Shown: one piece after another, positions 7,173 through 14,705 of the stretch
How positions within the stretch are numbered: the stretch's first letter is position 1
How the letters are laid out: the number at the start of each line of letters is the position of its first letter
From: Villigracilis sp024434165
GTDB lineage: Bacteria > Chloroflexota > Anaerolineae > Anaerolineales > Villigracilaceae
NCBI GenBank assembly: GCA_030263665.1
Contig: SZPK01000005.1
Coordinates: 1-64,000, forward strand
DNA: 64,000 bases
Direction of reading: 5' to 3'
The notes under the pieces: model-generated
The model's input: only the letters and a program-made list of their open reading frames with translations
Told to the model about the DNA's origin: nothing
The model's database searches: none
Position numbers and translations under genes: made by a program

Positions 7173-8114
7173 ATGACTGCTCCGAAAACATCCTTTCAAA
7201 ACTTTATGTCGCGCATCATTGACTATGCGGGGATGTATCCGCCTGCGAACTTATCGCTGGAGGATGCCTTCAAAAACTTTGTGGATTATCAAGACTCACC
7301 TGACTCGTGGATGCTTTCGCGCTTTGTCGTCCCCGCGAAGAAACTCGCGCCTCTTTCTGACCTCATGGCTGGTTCGCCGGACGGGTTGACCTTTACCACC
7401 CCCGGGCGGAGCGGCTCCACTGCGGACGAGTTTCTGGCAAATCTCAATCTTGACCTTGCCGACATTCGATCCCTCCGCGAAGCACACGGTGATAAAGTCG
7501 TGGTGGATATGTTCGAGGTCGCCCTGCCATCTTCCGCATTACATGACGCTGCGACCGCCCACGATTTGGTCAAGGCGTCTTCCGATCTGCTCAACAAAAA
7601 CGGTTTGACCGTTTTCTTTGAAGCGCCATTTGGCGAAGGCTGGCAAACCCGCGCGGAAAATCTGATCCGCGCTTTGCGGAAACTCAAGGACAGGCATGTC
7701 GGCTTCAAACTCCGCACCGGCGGCGTGACGGCGGATGCCTTCCCGTCCACCGAACAGGTCGCATGGGCAATTGCCAAAGCGCGTGACTCAGGCATCCCGA
7801 TGAAATGCACGGCGGGATTGCATCATCCAATTCGGCATTTCAATGAAAGCGTGCAAACCAAAATGCACGGCTTCCTCAACGTCTTTGGGGCAGGGCTGCT
7901 CGCGGCTGAAAATGGGCTGTCACAGGAGCAAATCCAATCCATTTTGGAAGATGAAGACCCGAAGAGTTTTATCTTTGACGAAACTGGCTTTGCCTGGAAT
8001 GATTTGCGCGTAGCCAGTTCGGGGATTGCGAAAGCCCGCCAATTCGCCACCTCCTTTGGCAGTTGCAGTTTCGACGAACCGCGCGAGGATTTGCGGGGAT
8101 TGGGTTTGCTGTAA
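7173..8114 (+). CDS. conserved protein of unknown function next to fumarylacetoacetase
   Basis: A soluble 313-residue protein with no signal peptide or membrane segment. I do not recognise a named family. Features that look structural and conserved are IDYAGMYPPA near the N-terminus, FKLRTGGVTADAFPS in the middle, and KCTAGLHHPIRH followed by a glycine-rich stretch. Alternating strands and helices with KLRTGG and KCTAGLHHP near strand ends suggest a TIM-barrel-like layout, an inference only. The ATG at 7173 is chosen because a TATAAT lies directly upstream; the longer frame from 7107 would run through that promoter and overlap the divergent dehydrogenase gene. Confidence 0.75.
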   Translation: MTAPKTSFQNFMSRIIDYAGMYPPANLSLEDAFKNFVDYQDSPDSWMLSRFVVPAKKLAPLSDLMAGSPDGLTFTTPGRSGSTADEFLANLNLDLADIRSLREAHGDKVVVDMFEVALPSSALHDAATAHDLVKASSDLLNKNGLTVFFEAPFGEGWQTRAENLIRALRKLKDRHVGFKLRTGGVTADAFPSTEQVAWAIAKARDSGIPMKCTAGLHHPIRHFNESVQTKMHGFLNVFGAGLLAAENGLSQEQIQSILEDEDPKSFIFDETGFAWNDLRVASSGIAKARQFATSFGSCSFDEPREDLRGLGLL

Positions 8115-8130
8115 GCGCTGCCATCTCCCG

Positions 8131-8139
8131 TGCTAAAAT
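8131..8139 (+). promoter_or_regulatory. extended -10 promoter of the TA pair
   Basis: TGCTAAAAT fits an extended -10 element (TG, one base, TAAAAT) 21 bases before the antitoxin start. AAGGAG lies between it and the ATG. Confidence 0.4.
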
Positions 8140-8160
8140 ACTGGAAGCAAGGAGTTTCCA

Positions 8161-8436
8161 ATGGCAGAGACAACCCTCAGCGTACAAATTCCAACCGACC
8201 TGCTTCATTTTGGGATGAATCAGGATGAAATCCAGCGCCGAATTTCAGAGTGGCTGGTCTTTTCCCTTTTCTCTGAAGGGAAAATCTCTTCTGGCAAGGC
8301 TGGGAAACTGCTTGGCATATCCCGCCTTGAGTTCATTCAATTGCTAAAAACTCGCGGTATTGCCTTCATCAATTATTCGGAAGATGAAATCAAGGAAGAA
8401 CTGAAATCTGTAAAGAAACTCGAACCTAAAGCCTGA
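8161..8436 (+). CDS. UPF0175 family antitoxin-like protein
   Basis: 91 residues. The N-terminal strand TLSVQIPTDLL is followed by a helical section with a helix-turn-helix (LFSEGKISSGKAGKLLGISR, then EFIQLL), the layout of UPF0175 proteins. These commonly precede PIN-like genes and are taken as DNA-binding antitoxins. AAGGAG precedes the ATG. The PIN-like gene begins 2 bases after the stop. A second pair of the same families lies at 39988-40723. Confidence 0.8.
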   Translation: MAETTLSVQIPTDLLHFGMNQDEIQRRISEWLVFSLFSEGKISSGKAGKLLGISRLEFIQLLKTRGIAFINYSEDEIKEELKSVKKLEPKA

Positions 8437-8438
8437 AA

Positions 8439-8924
8439 ATGATCGTCGTTTCCAACACCACACCGCTGATTGGCTTGGCGTCCATTGGCGGACTTGGACT
8501 TTTACAGGAATTATTTGACGAGGTTTACATACCAAAGGCTGTTTTCGATGAGACAGTTACCTTTGGGCGGGGGGAAGGCAGGGCTAAACAGGAAGTTTCC
8601 AGGGCAGCCTGGATTCATGTCGTTGAGATAAAAGATCGCCTTGCTGTTCAGGTCATGCTGGATGAAATGGATTTGGGGGAGGCAGAAACCATTGTTCTTG
8701 CCAGCGAATTAAACGCGGACTGGGTCCTGATGGATGAGAAGAAAGGGCGCAGAAAACTGGACCAACTAAACATCCCTAAAATTGGAACGCTCGGCATCTT
8801 GCTCAAAGCCAAACAGCTTGGGCTGATCCCAACCCTCAAACCCGAAATTGAAAATTTGCAAAAATCCGCCTTTTCCATATCGCCTTTGATTGTGGAAGAA
8901 GTTTTGAAAATTGCTGGAGAATGA
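8439..8924 (+). CDS. PIN-like (DUF3368) toxin-like nuclease
   Basis: 161 residues. VVSNTTPLIGLASIG is the N-terminal PIN-like motif with Asn where canonical PIN nucleases have Asp, a form common in this subfamily. Further acidic residues lie in LGEAETIVLA and LMDEKKGRRK. Predicted role is an RNA-cleaving toxin neutralised by the preceding UPF0175 protein. The start is 2 bases after the partner's stop, so the two are translated together. Toxicity is inferred from family and arrangement only. Confidence 0.8.
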   Translation: MIVVSNTTPLIGLASIGGLGLLQELFDEVYIPKAVFDETVTFGRGEGRAKQEVSRAAWIHVVEIKDRLAVQVMLDEMDLGEAETIVLASELNADWVLMDEKKGRRKLDQLNIPKIGTLGILLKAKQLGLIPTLKPEIENLQKSAFSISPLIVEEVLKIAGE

Positions 8925-8957
8925 AACGCCTCGATATTTTTTGCATAGGTTTACATC

Positions 8958-10199
8958 ATGCTCAAATCCTTCATCGAAGTACCCCCCGATTCCGATTTCC
9001 CCATCCAAAACCTCCCGTACGGAATTTTCTCCACAAAAGCGAACCCTAGTCCGCGCGTGGGGACGCGGCTGGGCGATTGGGTGATTGACCTCGCTTTCCT
9101 TGACGAAGAAAAATTATTCGGCAAGCAATACGGCTTCTTTGCCGACGCGGCATTGAATCGTTTCATGGCTGCAGGGCGGGACGTGTGGCGGGTAATCCGT
9201 CAGCGTTTGACTGAACTGCTAAGCGAAGGCAGCGCCAGCGTCTGGGAAGAGGCGGTGCGCGTTCGCGCGTTGACTCCCGCAAGCGATGTCAAAATGTATT
9301 TGCCCGTCGCCATCGGCGATTACACCGATTTCTATGCCTCGCGCGAACACGCCACAAATGTGGGCATCATGTTTCGCGGAAAAGAAAACGCGCTCATGCC
9401 CAACTGGCTGCATCTGCCCGTCGGTTATCACGGACGCGCGAGTTCGGTCGTTGTCACCGATACGGATGTGATTCGTCCGCGCGGACAGGTCAAGCCCAAG
9501 GATGCCCCGCCTGAATTCACACCGACGCGCCAGTTGGATTTTGAATTGGAGATGGGATTTTTTGTCGGCAGGGGCAATGAACTCGGCGAACCGATTTCGA
9601 TTGAAAACGCGCGCGAGCATATCTTCGGCATGGTGCTGCTCAACGACTGGAGCGCGCGCGATATTCAGGCATGGGAGTACCAGCCGCTCGGACCGTTCCT
9701 TGCGAAGAATTTTGCGACTTCGATTTCGCCCTGGGTGGTGACGATGGATGCGCTCGAACCGTTCCGCGTGCATGGACCGAAGCAGGAACCGACGCCTCTT
9801 CCCTATCTGCGGGCTGATTCAGCGAATGGATACGACATCCACCTTGAAGTGACTCTGCAAAGCGCAAGGATGGATGTGCCGCAGACCATCAGCCGCTCGA
9901 ACATGAAATACCTGTATTGGGGCATGGACCAGATGCTGGCGCATCACACCGTCACGGGCTGCAACATGCGCGTCGGCGACTTGTGCGGCACAGGCACTAT
10001 CAGCGGACCGACAGAAGACAGTTACGGCTCAATGCTGGAATTGACCTGGCGCGGCGAAAAGCCGATCCAATTGCCCAGCGGCGAGACACGCACATTCTTG
10101 CAGGACGGGGATATTGTGACGATGAAAGGCTATTGCCAGGGCGATGGTTATCGGGTTGGCTTCGGCGAAGTGACGGGAAAAATTCTGCCTGCGAAATGA
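8958..10199 (+). CDS. fahA: fumarylacetoacetase
   Basis: 413 residues, full length. It hydrolyses fumarylacetoacetate to fumarate and acetoacetate, the last step of tyrosine and homogentisate breakdown. Metal and catalytic residues are in place: Asp in YTDFYASREHATN with the following His, ELE in FELEMGFFVG, and Asp in LLNDWSARDIQAWEYQPLG, with the lysine of FLAKNF. No other homogentisate pathway gene is in the window, although the unknown protein at 7173 is close by in the same direction. A strong terminator follows the stop. Confidence 0.93.
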   Translation: MLKSFIEVPPDSDFPIQNLPYGIFSTKANPSPRVGTRLGDWVIDLAFLDEEKLFGKQYGFFADAALNRFMAAGRDVWRVIRQRLTELLSEGSASVWEEAVRVRALTPASDVKMYLPVAIGDYTDFYASREHATNVGIMFRGKENALMPNWLHLPVGYHGRASSVVVTDTDVIRPRGQVKPKDAPPEFTPTRQLDFELEMGFFVGRGNELGEPISIENAREHIFGMVLLNDWSARDIQAWEYQPLGPFLAKNFATSISPWVVTMDALEPFRVHGPKQEPTPLPYLRADSANGYDIHLEVTLQSARMDVPQTISRSNMKYLYWGMDQMLAHHTVTGCNMRVGDLCGTGTISGPTEDSYGSMLELTWRGEKPIQLPSGETRTFLQDGDIVTMKGYCQGDGYRVGFGEVTGKILPAK

Positions 10200-10209
10200 G
10201 CGATTGACG

Positions 10210-10236
10210 ATCCCCGCCGTAAGCGGGGATTTTTTT
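10210..10236 (+). terminator. rho-independent terminator after fahA
   Basis: ATCCCCGC (10210-10217), loop CGTAA, GCGGGGAT (10223-10230), then a T run to 10236. A classic intrinsic terminator that isolates fahA from the two-component operon. Confidence 0.9.
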
Positions 10237-10315
10237 GTTATTGGACCGTCTTTACCAATTCTTTACAATCGCTTTATCCTTCAAACATCCCCTTTGGGTA
10301 TCCTCCCAATGAAGG

Positions 10316-10321
10316 TACAAT
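10316..10321 (+). promoter_or_regulatory. candidate -10 box, leaderless start of the two-component operon
   Basis: TACAAT ends 6 bases before the ATG at 10328, which would place the first transcribed base at the start codon. A GAAGG just upstream is 12 bases from the ATG and would be outside the transcript. Confidence 0.45.
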
Positions 10322-10327
10322 CTTTGC

Positions 10328-11011
10328 ATGACCAAAATCCTTGTCATTGACGACGAACCCTCGATCGTGAATCTCGTCCAGGCGTATCTCAAGCCCGAAG
10401 GCTATGAGGTTTACACCGCAAATGACGGCGTTTCAGGTCTCAAAGCCGCGCGCGCCTTCAAACCCGACCTCCTCATCCTCGACGTGATGCTGCCTGGCAT
10501 GGACGGCTTGGAACTGCTCTCCAAACTCCGCCGCGAATCGGATGTGTATGTCATCATGCTCACGGCGCGCACCGAAGAGACCGACAAGATCGTCGGGCTT
10601 TCCGTCGGCGCGGATGATTACGTGACCAAACCGTTCAGTCCGCGCGAGTTGGTGGCGAGAGTCAAGGCGGCGCTGCGGCGTCTCGGAGCAGGGGCAGGTT
10701 TGGGCGAGGTCGGAGGCGTGCTGTCCTTCCGTCACGTGCGGATTGACATCAGCGCGCGGCAAGTCACGGTGGACGATCAACCCATCGAGTTGACAACAAT
10801 CGAATTCGATCTGCTGCGCGCGCTCGCGGAAAATCGCGGGCGCGTCTTGTCGCGCGAGCAGCTGCTGGAAAAAGTGTGGGGCGGCGAATATTTTGGCGAG
10901 ATGCGCGTGGTGGATGTGCATCTCGGACACGTGCGCGCGAAACTGGGCATCCCCGAACTCATCGCCACGGTGCGCGGCGTAGGCTATCGTTTCGACGACG
11001 AGGCGTTATGA
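10328..11011 (+). CDS. OmpR/PhoB-type response regulator
   Basis: 227 residues. The receiver has the acidic pocket DDE (9-10), phospho-acceptor D52 in LDVMLPGMDG, Thr in LTARTEETD and Lys in YVTKPFSPRE. The C-terminal winged helix (about 130-225) includes LLRALAENRGRVLSREQLL and a final hairpin RGVGYRFDD. It is phosphorylated by the kinase whose ATG overlaps its stop (ATGA at 11008-11011). Target genes are unknown. Confidence 0.93.
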   Translation: MTKILVIDDEPSIVNLVQAYLKPEGYEVYTANDGVSGLKAARAFKPDLLILDVMLPGMDGLELLSKLRRESDVYVIMLTARTEETDKIVGLSVGADDYVTKPFSPRELVARVKAALRRLGAGAGLGEVGGVLSFRHVRIDISARQVTVDDQPIELTTIEFDLLRALAENRGRVLSREQLLEKVWGGEYFGEMRVVDVHLGHVRAKLGIPELIATVRGVGYRFDDEAL

Positions 11012-12144
11012 GTTACTTCAAATCGCATCTTGCGGCAAAGTTGTTTGCTTCGTATCTGCTGGTCATCCTGATCGGCATGTTGGTGATCTGGGGCACCACG
11101 CGCATCACCACGCCGCGCGCGTATGCGCGTCACCTGCAATTCATGGAAGAGCAGATGATGGGCGGCGGCATGATGATGGGGCAGGGGCGCGGCGGACCAG
11201 GAGGGATGCTGGCGGATTTTTATACCAACTTTCGCAAGTCCTTCAATGAGTCTTTGATCGTTGCGGTGATGGTCGCTTCGGCTGTGGCTTTGATCGTCAG
11301 CGGCGCGCTGAGTCAGGGCGTGATTGCGCCTGTGCGAAACATGATGAACGCCAGCCGCCGCATCGCCGAGGGACATTACGGCGAGCGCGTGCCGCTGCAA
11401 GGGGAGGATGAATTGAGTCAACTTGCGGCGAGTTTCAACCGAATGGCATCGCAATTGGAACAGGTCGAAGCGATGCGCCGCCGTCTCATCGGCGATGTGG
11501 CGCACGAGCTCCGCACGCCGCTCACCGCCATCAAAGGTTCTGCGGAAGGTCTGATGGATGGCGTGCTTCCCGCGAACCATGAGACCTTTCAGCAAATTCA
11601 CAACGAAGCCGAACGCCTCAATAAATTGATCAACGATTTGCAGGAACTCAGCCGCGTCGAATCGAAAGCGATTGAATTGGATATCCGCCCTGTGGAGGTG
11701 AGCCGCCTGATGCAGACCGTCATCAAGCGGATGCAATTCCAATTCGACGAAAGGCGCATCCTTCTTGACGTGAGGCTGGTTCACGACCCCATTCTTGTCC
11801 TCGCCGACGAAGACCGCACCCTGCAGGTGTTGACCAATCTCCTCGGCAACGCCCTGCAATACACACCCGAAGGCGGGAACGTGACCGTGATGGTCGAGCG
11901 CGAAAAACACACGGCGAAATTTACCATCCGCGATACGGGCATCGGCATCCCCGCTGAACACCTCGCGCACATCTTCGACCGCTTCTACCGCGTGGATAAA
12001 TCCCGCTCGCGCGCGCACGGCGGCTCAGGCGTCGGGTTGACGATTGCCAAGCATCTTGTCGAAGCGCAGGGAGGAAAAATCTGGGCGGAGAGCGCAGGCG
12101 AAAATAAAGGCAGTGCGTTCGTGTTCACACTGCCGATTGGATAG
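11008..12144 (+). CDS. sensor histidine kinase with Met/Gly-rich sensor loop
   Basis: 378 residues. TM1 is about 8-32. A short extracytoplasmic loop has the methionine-rich run QMMGGGMMMGQGRGGPGG (49-66). TM2 is about 82-104, then HAMP (about 102-155), HisKA with H166 in DVAHELRTPL, and HATPase with NLLGNALQYTPEGG, DTGIGIP and GGSGVGL. The small sensor with clustered Met recalls copper or silver sensing loops, an inference from composition. Translation is coupled to the response regulator by the ATGA overlap. Confidence 0.92.
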   Translation: MSYFKSHLAAKLFASYLLVILIGMLVIWGTTRITTPRAYARHLQFMEEQMMGGGMMMGQGRGGPGGMLADFYTNFRKSFNESLIVAVMVASAVALIVSGALSQGVIAPVRNMMNASRRIAEGHYGERVPLQGEDELSQLAASFNRMASQLEQVEAMRRRLIGDVAHELRTPLTAIKGSAEGLMDGVLPANHETFQQIHNEAERLNKLINDLQELSRVESKAIELDIRPVEVSRLMQTVIKRMQFQFDERRILLDVRLVHDPILVLADEDRTLQVLTNLLGNALQYTPEGGNVTVMVEREKHTAKFTIRDTGIGIPAEHLAHIFDRFYRVDKSRSRAHGGSGVGLTIAKHLVEAQGGKIWAESAGENKGSAFVFTLPIG

Positions 12145-12152
12145 ATGAAGAT

Positions 12153-12235
12153 GTCGTTGCAAGTGGCGCTATCAGCGCCGCGAAACAATCCCCTCATCGC
12201 AACAGGAGACTGCTTCGCCGCAGGCTCGCAGTGAC
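12153..12235. repeat. GTCATTGCGAG palindromic repeat, diverged intergenic copy
   Basis: Begins GTCGTTGCAAG and ends CTCGCAGTGAC. Internal GCGAAACAATCCCC and GGAGACTGCTTCG form the inner stem. It shares arm sequences with 18544-18636 and 45093-45183 with several substitutions. It lies in the convergent gap between the kinase and the glsB-like gene, where it could also act as a terminator hairpin. Confidence 0.65.
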
Positions 12236-12240
12236 AATTG

Positions 12241-12498
12241 TCACCGCCGAATCAATCCCACCAGCCAGATCAAAACCACCGCGCCCCCAATCGCCACGAG
12301 CAGACTCCACAAATTGAAGCCCGTCACGCCCTGGTAGCCCAGAAAGTTCATGATCGCGCCGCCGAGGAACGCGCCGATGACGCCGACCACCACGTTGGCG
12401 AGCCCGCCCATCTTGCGGTTCTTGCCCGTGATGATGCTGGCGATCCATCCCGCCAGCGCGCCGAAAACGATCCATACGATGATATTAATAAGGCTCAT
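12241..12498 (-). CDS. GlsB/YeaQ/YmgE family membrane protein
   Basis: 85 residues, nearly all hydrophobic, with three predicted membrane segments and many glycines (IVFGALAGWIASIITGKNRK, then GAFLGGAIMNFLG). Matches the transglycosylase-associated (GlsB/YeaQ) family, often stress-induced; biochemical role unclear. Its ATG overlaps the TumE-like stop by 4 bases, so it is translationally coupled to the TA pair upstream. That partnership is unusual. Confidence 0.85.
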   Translation of the reverse strand: MSLINIIVWIVFGALAGWIASIITGKNRKMGGLANVVVGVIGAFLGGAIMNFLGYQGVTGFNLWSLLVAIGGAVVLIWLVGLIRR

Positions 12499-12863
12499 TT
12501 CTTCCTCCGTTTTGAAATTTCCATAAGAATGTTTTGAATGGTTGGTTCCTTCGCGGCTCTTACGAGGCGCGTCGTATGCTTGTGGTGGGGAAATGACTTC
12601 ACTTGTGGGTGATGAGGCGCATTATCGTATCGAAAAACCAAATTCTTCTGTTTGTCCATGAAGTGGTACCGATACTTCACCTTGTTTGCCTGCCCGGTAT
12701 CTACTACTTCTGTAAATTCAAGAAAGTATCCGTTCTCGAAAACAATTTTCCCGCTGATACTTCCCTGGCGGTTGTTATAGATTTTCTTGCTGAGCGAGTA
12801 GGACTGGATATTTGGGAAGTCGCGCAGTATGTTTTCAAATTCCAGGAAATATTCCTCGATCAT
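12495..12863 (-). CDS. TumE-like toxin (DUF6516 type)
   Basis: 122 residues, basic, beta-rich N-terminal half: FENILRDFPNIQSYSLSKKI, then GSISGKIVFENGYFLEFTE, KYRYHFMDKQKNLVFRYDN and a histidine-rich PHHPQVKSFPHHKH. This layout, including YHFMD and RYDNAPHHP, is what I recall of TumE-family toxins. The preceding gene overlaps by 4 bases and would be the antitoxin. Family assignment is from pattern memory and moderately secure; toxicity is inferred. Confidence 0.65.
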   Translation of the reverse strand: MIEEYFLEFENILRDFPNIQSYSLSKKIYNNRQGSISGKIVFENGYFLEFTEVVDTGQANKVKYRYHFMDKQKNLVFRYDNAPHHPQVKSFPHHKHTTRLVRAAKEPTIQNILMEISKRRKK

Positions 12864-13171
12864 CCAGTCAGCCCCTGAAGCTGTTTTTCGTTCTTGTCCA
12901 GCAATTCATACAAACCCGCCCAAAGAATATAATCTTCGCGGTCGTCCAGCTTTCCCTGGGTGAACTGCTTGTAAAACCCTGCGCTCGTCATTTTATATTT
13001 TTCTTCGTAGGATTTCAGGTCTATTTTTATATTGAGGATGCCGCGTTTGAGTTCCGCCACCTGATAGGCAATCACGTTCTGTGCGAATGATTCTTCGTCA
13101 CGCGAGAACTCCAGCACTTTTTTCAGGCGTTTTGCGGTTTTGGGGCGAATGTTTAAATTCAAATGCAACAT
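12860..13171 (-). CDS. TumA-like antitoxin
   Basis: 103 residues, mainly helical and charged, without membrane segments. The N-terminus LHLNLNIRPKTAKRLKKVLE resembles a DNA-binding strand-helix start; the rest is helical (YQVAELKRGILNIKIDLKSY). It comes first in the three-gene run and overlaps the toxin-like gene by 4 bases, the usual antitoxin-first order. An extended -10 promoter lies about 30 bases upstream, separate from purA. Confidence 0.6.
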   Translation of the reverse strand: MLHLNLNIRPKTAKRLKKVLEFSRDEESFAQNVIAYQVAELKRGILNIKIDLKSYEEKYKMTSAGFYKQFTQGKLDDREDYILWAGLYELLDKNEKQLQGLTG

Positions 13172-13201
13172 AGACTCTCTTTCTTATCATTCATGATTTT
13201 G

Positions 13202-13210
13202 AGTATAGCA
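13202..13210 (-). promoter_or_regulatory. extended -10 promoter of the TumA/TumE/GlsB operon
   Basis: On the minus strand TGCTATACT (13210-13202) is a good extended -10 (TGnTATACT). It lies in the 48-base gap between the purA stop and the antitoxin start, giving the TA operon its own promoter. Confidence 0.5.
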
Positions 13211-13219
13211 TAATTTTCT

Positions 13220-14485
13220 TTACCTCCTGATCACCGCCTCCCGTTCTGGTCCCACCCCAATCCACTTCACGGGCACTCCCGCCGCAGATTCGATCATCTT
13301 CACATACTTCTGCGCGTTGACGGGTAATGCTTCAAACGATTTCGCCGCGCTGATGTCCTCGCTCCAGCCTGGGAAGGTTTCGTAAACACACTCGACCTCC
13401 TCCAAGCCGTAGGCGTCCACATCCGCGTAGCGGACGGGGTTTCCATTTACCTTGTAGCCCACACAAACCTGAATCTCCTTCAAGCCGCTCAAAATGTCCA
13501 GTTTGGTCAGGCAGATTTCGGTCATGCCGCTCAACTCGGCGGCGGTGCGGACGATCTCCAAATCCAGCCAGCCCACGCGGCGAATCCGTCCCGTCGTGGC
13601 GGCGACTTCCCCGAATTTTTTATAGACCTCGCTGCTCGTATCCTTGATCTCTGTGGGTAAGGGTCCCGCGCCGACGCGGGTGGTGTAGGCTTTGGTCACG
13701 CCGACGACCTGCGTGATGTATTTCGGCGGAATTCCCAGCCCCGCCGAAGCCGCCGAAGGGATGGTGGTCGAAGCGGTCACGAACGGATACGTGCCCCAGT
13801 CCGTGTCCAAAAACGTACCCATCGCCTGTTCGAGCAAAAAGGTTTTTCCTGCTTTCAAGCCGTCCTGCACAATCGAAAATAATTCCTTGATGTACGGCTT
13901 TAACTTCGCGTAATAGCCGCGATACTCGTCGCGCACAGATTCAAATCGCAGCGCTTCGCCGCCCAGCGCAGCGATGATTTTGTTTTTCAACTCCAACTGC
14001 ACTTTCAGGCGGTTCTCGAACGCCTCGCTTGAAAAATCCGTCCAGCGGATGCCGTTGTAACTGACCTTGTCCGCAAACACGGGACCGATTCCGCGCCGCG
14101 TGGTTCCCGTTGCGCCAGCGCCTTTTGCGTCTTCATACAAGCCGTCCAAAATCTTGTGATAGGGCATGATGAGATGCGAACGCGGCGAGACCCACAACCG
14201 CCCGTCCACACCCACGCCCGCCTTGTTGAGCATTTCGATCTCTTCGATCAACACAGCAGGGTCAATCACCACGCCGCCGCCGATCAATGCTGTTGTGTTT
14301 TTTGCAAAAATCCCCGATGGCACCAGATGAATTTTAAACGTCCCAAACTCATTGATGACCGTATGCCCCGCGTTGTTCCCGCCGTTGAAGCGCGCCACGT
14401 AATCCGCGCGCTCGGCGAGAAAATCCACCGCCTTGCCCTTGCCCTCGTCGCCCCACTGCGAACCGACCACTGCGATCACACTCAT
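13220..14485 (-). CDS. purA: adenylosuccinate synthetase
   Basis: 421 residues. Catalyses GTP-dependent joining of IMP and aspartate on the way to AMP. The N-terminal GSQWGDEGKGK loop and GGNNAGHTV catalytic region are intact, as are STTIPSAASAGLGIPPK and the late guanine site around TKLDILSGL. The ATG at 14485 has AAAGGAG upstream and begins exactly at the family N-terminus; an in-frame extension to 14656 is not used. Together with guaB, divergently placed, it marks the IMP branch point. Confidence 0.97.
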   Translation of the reverse strand: MSVIAVVGSQWGDEGKGKAVDFLAERADYVARFNGGNNAGHTVINEFGTFKIHLVPSGIFAKNTTALIGGGVVIDPAVLIEEIEMLNKAGVGVDGRLWVSPRSHLIMPYHKILDGLYEDAKGAGATGTTRRGIGPVFADKVSYNGIRWTDFSSEAFENRLKVQLELKNKIIAALGGEALRFESVRDEYRGYYAKLKPYIKELFSIVQDGLKAGKTFLLEQAMGTFLDTDWGTYPFVTASTTIPSAASAGLGIPPKYITQVVGVTKAYTTRVGAGPLPTEIKDTSSEVYKKFGEVAATTGRIRRVGWLDLEIVRTAAELSGMTEICLTKLDILSGLKEIQVCVGYKVNGNPVRYADVDAYGLEEVECVYETFPGWSEDISAAKSFEALPVNAQKYVKMIESAAGVPVKWIGVGPEREAVIRR

Positions 14486-14500
14486 TTCAACTCCTTTGAT

Positions 14501-14536
14501 GTCATTGCGAAACAATCCCCCGCGATGACGGGATGA
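14501..14536. repeat. partial GTCATTGCGAG repeat
   Basis: GTCATTGCGAAACAATCCCC followed by CGCGATGACGGGATGAC is a shortened copy of the palindrome seen at 12153, 18544 and 45093. It lies between purA and guaB. Confidence 0.5.
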
Positions 14537-14679
14537 CCGCCTCATTCTTGAACTGAAACCTGATTCTGCTCCCAAGCCTTTTCCCAGCCCTGGGCGTGGA
14601 TTCGCTCCCATTTGGAATGAACAGGCTCGACGTCGGAGTGAGGCGGGTGTTTTCATCCGAAAGACTCACCTCGAAGCAT

Positions 14680-14685
14680 TATAAT
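14680..14685 (+). promoter_or_regulatory. -10 box of guaB
   Basis: Perfect TATAAT 20 bases before the guaB ATG, followed by the ribosome site GAGGAGA. No -35 box stands out. Confidence 0.45.
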
Positions 14686-14705
14686 TCCGCCGCGAGGAGA
14701 TTTTC

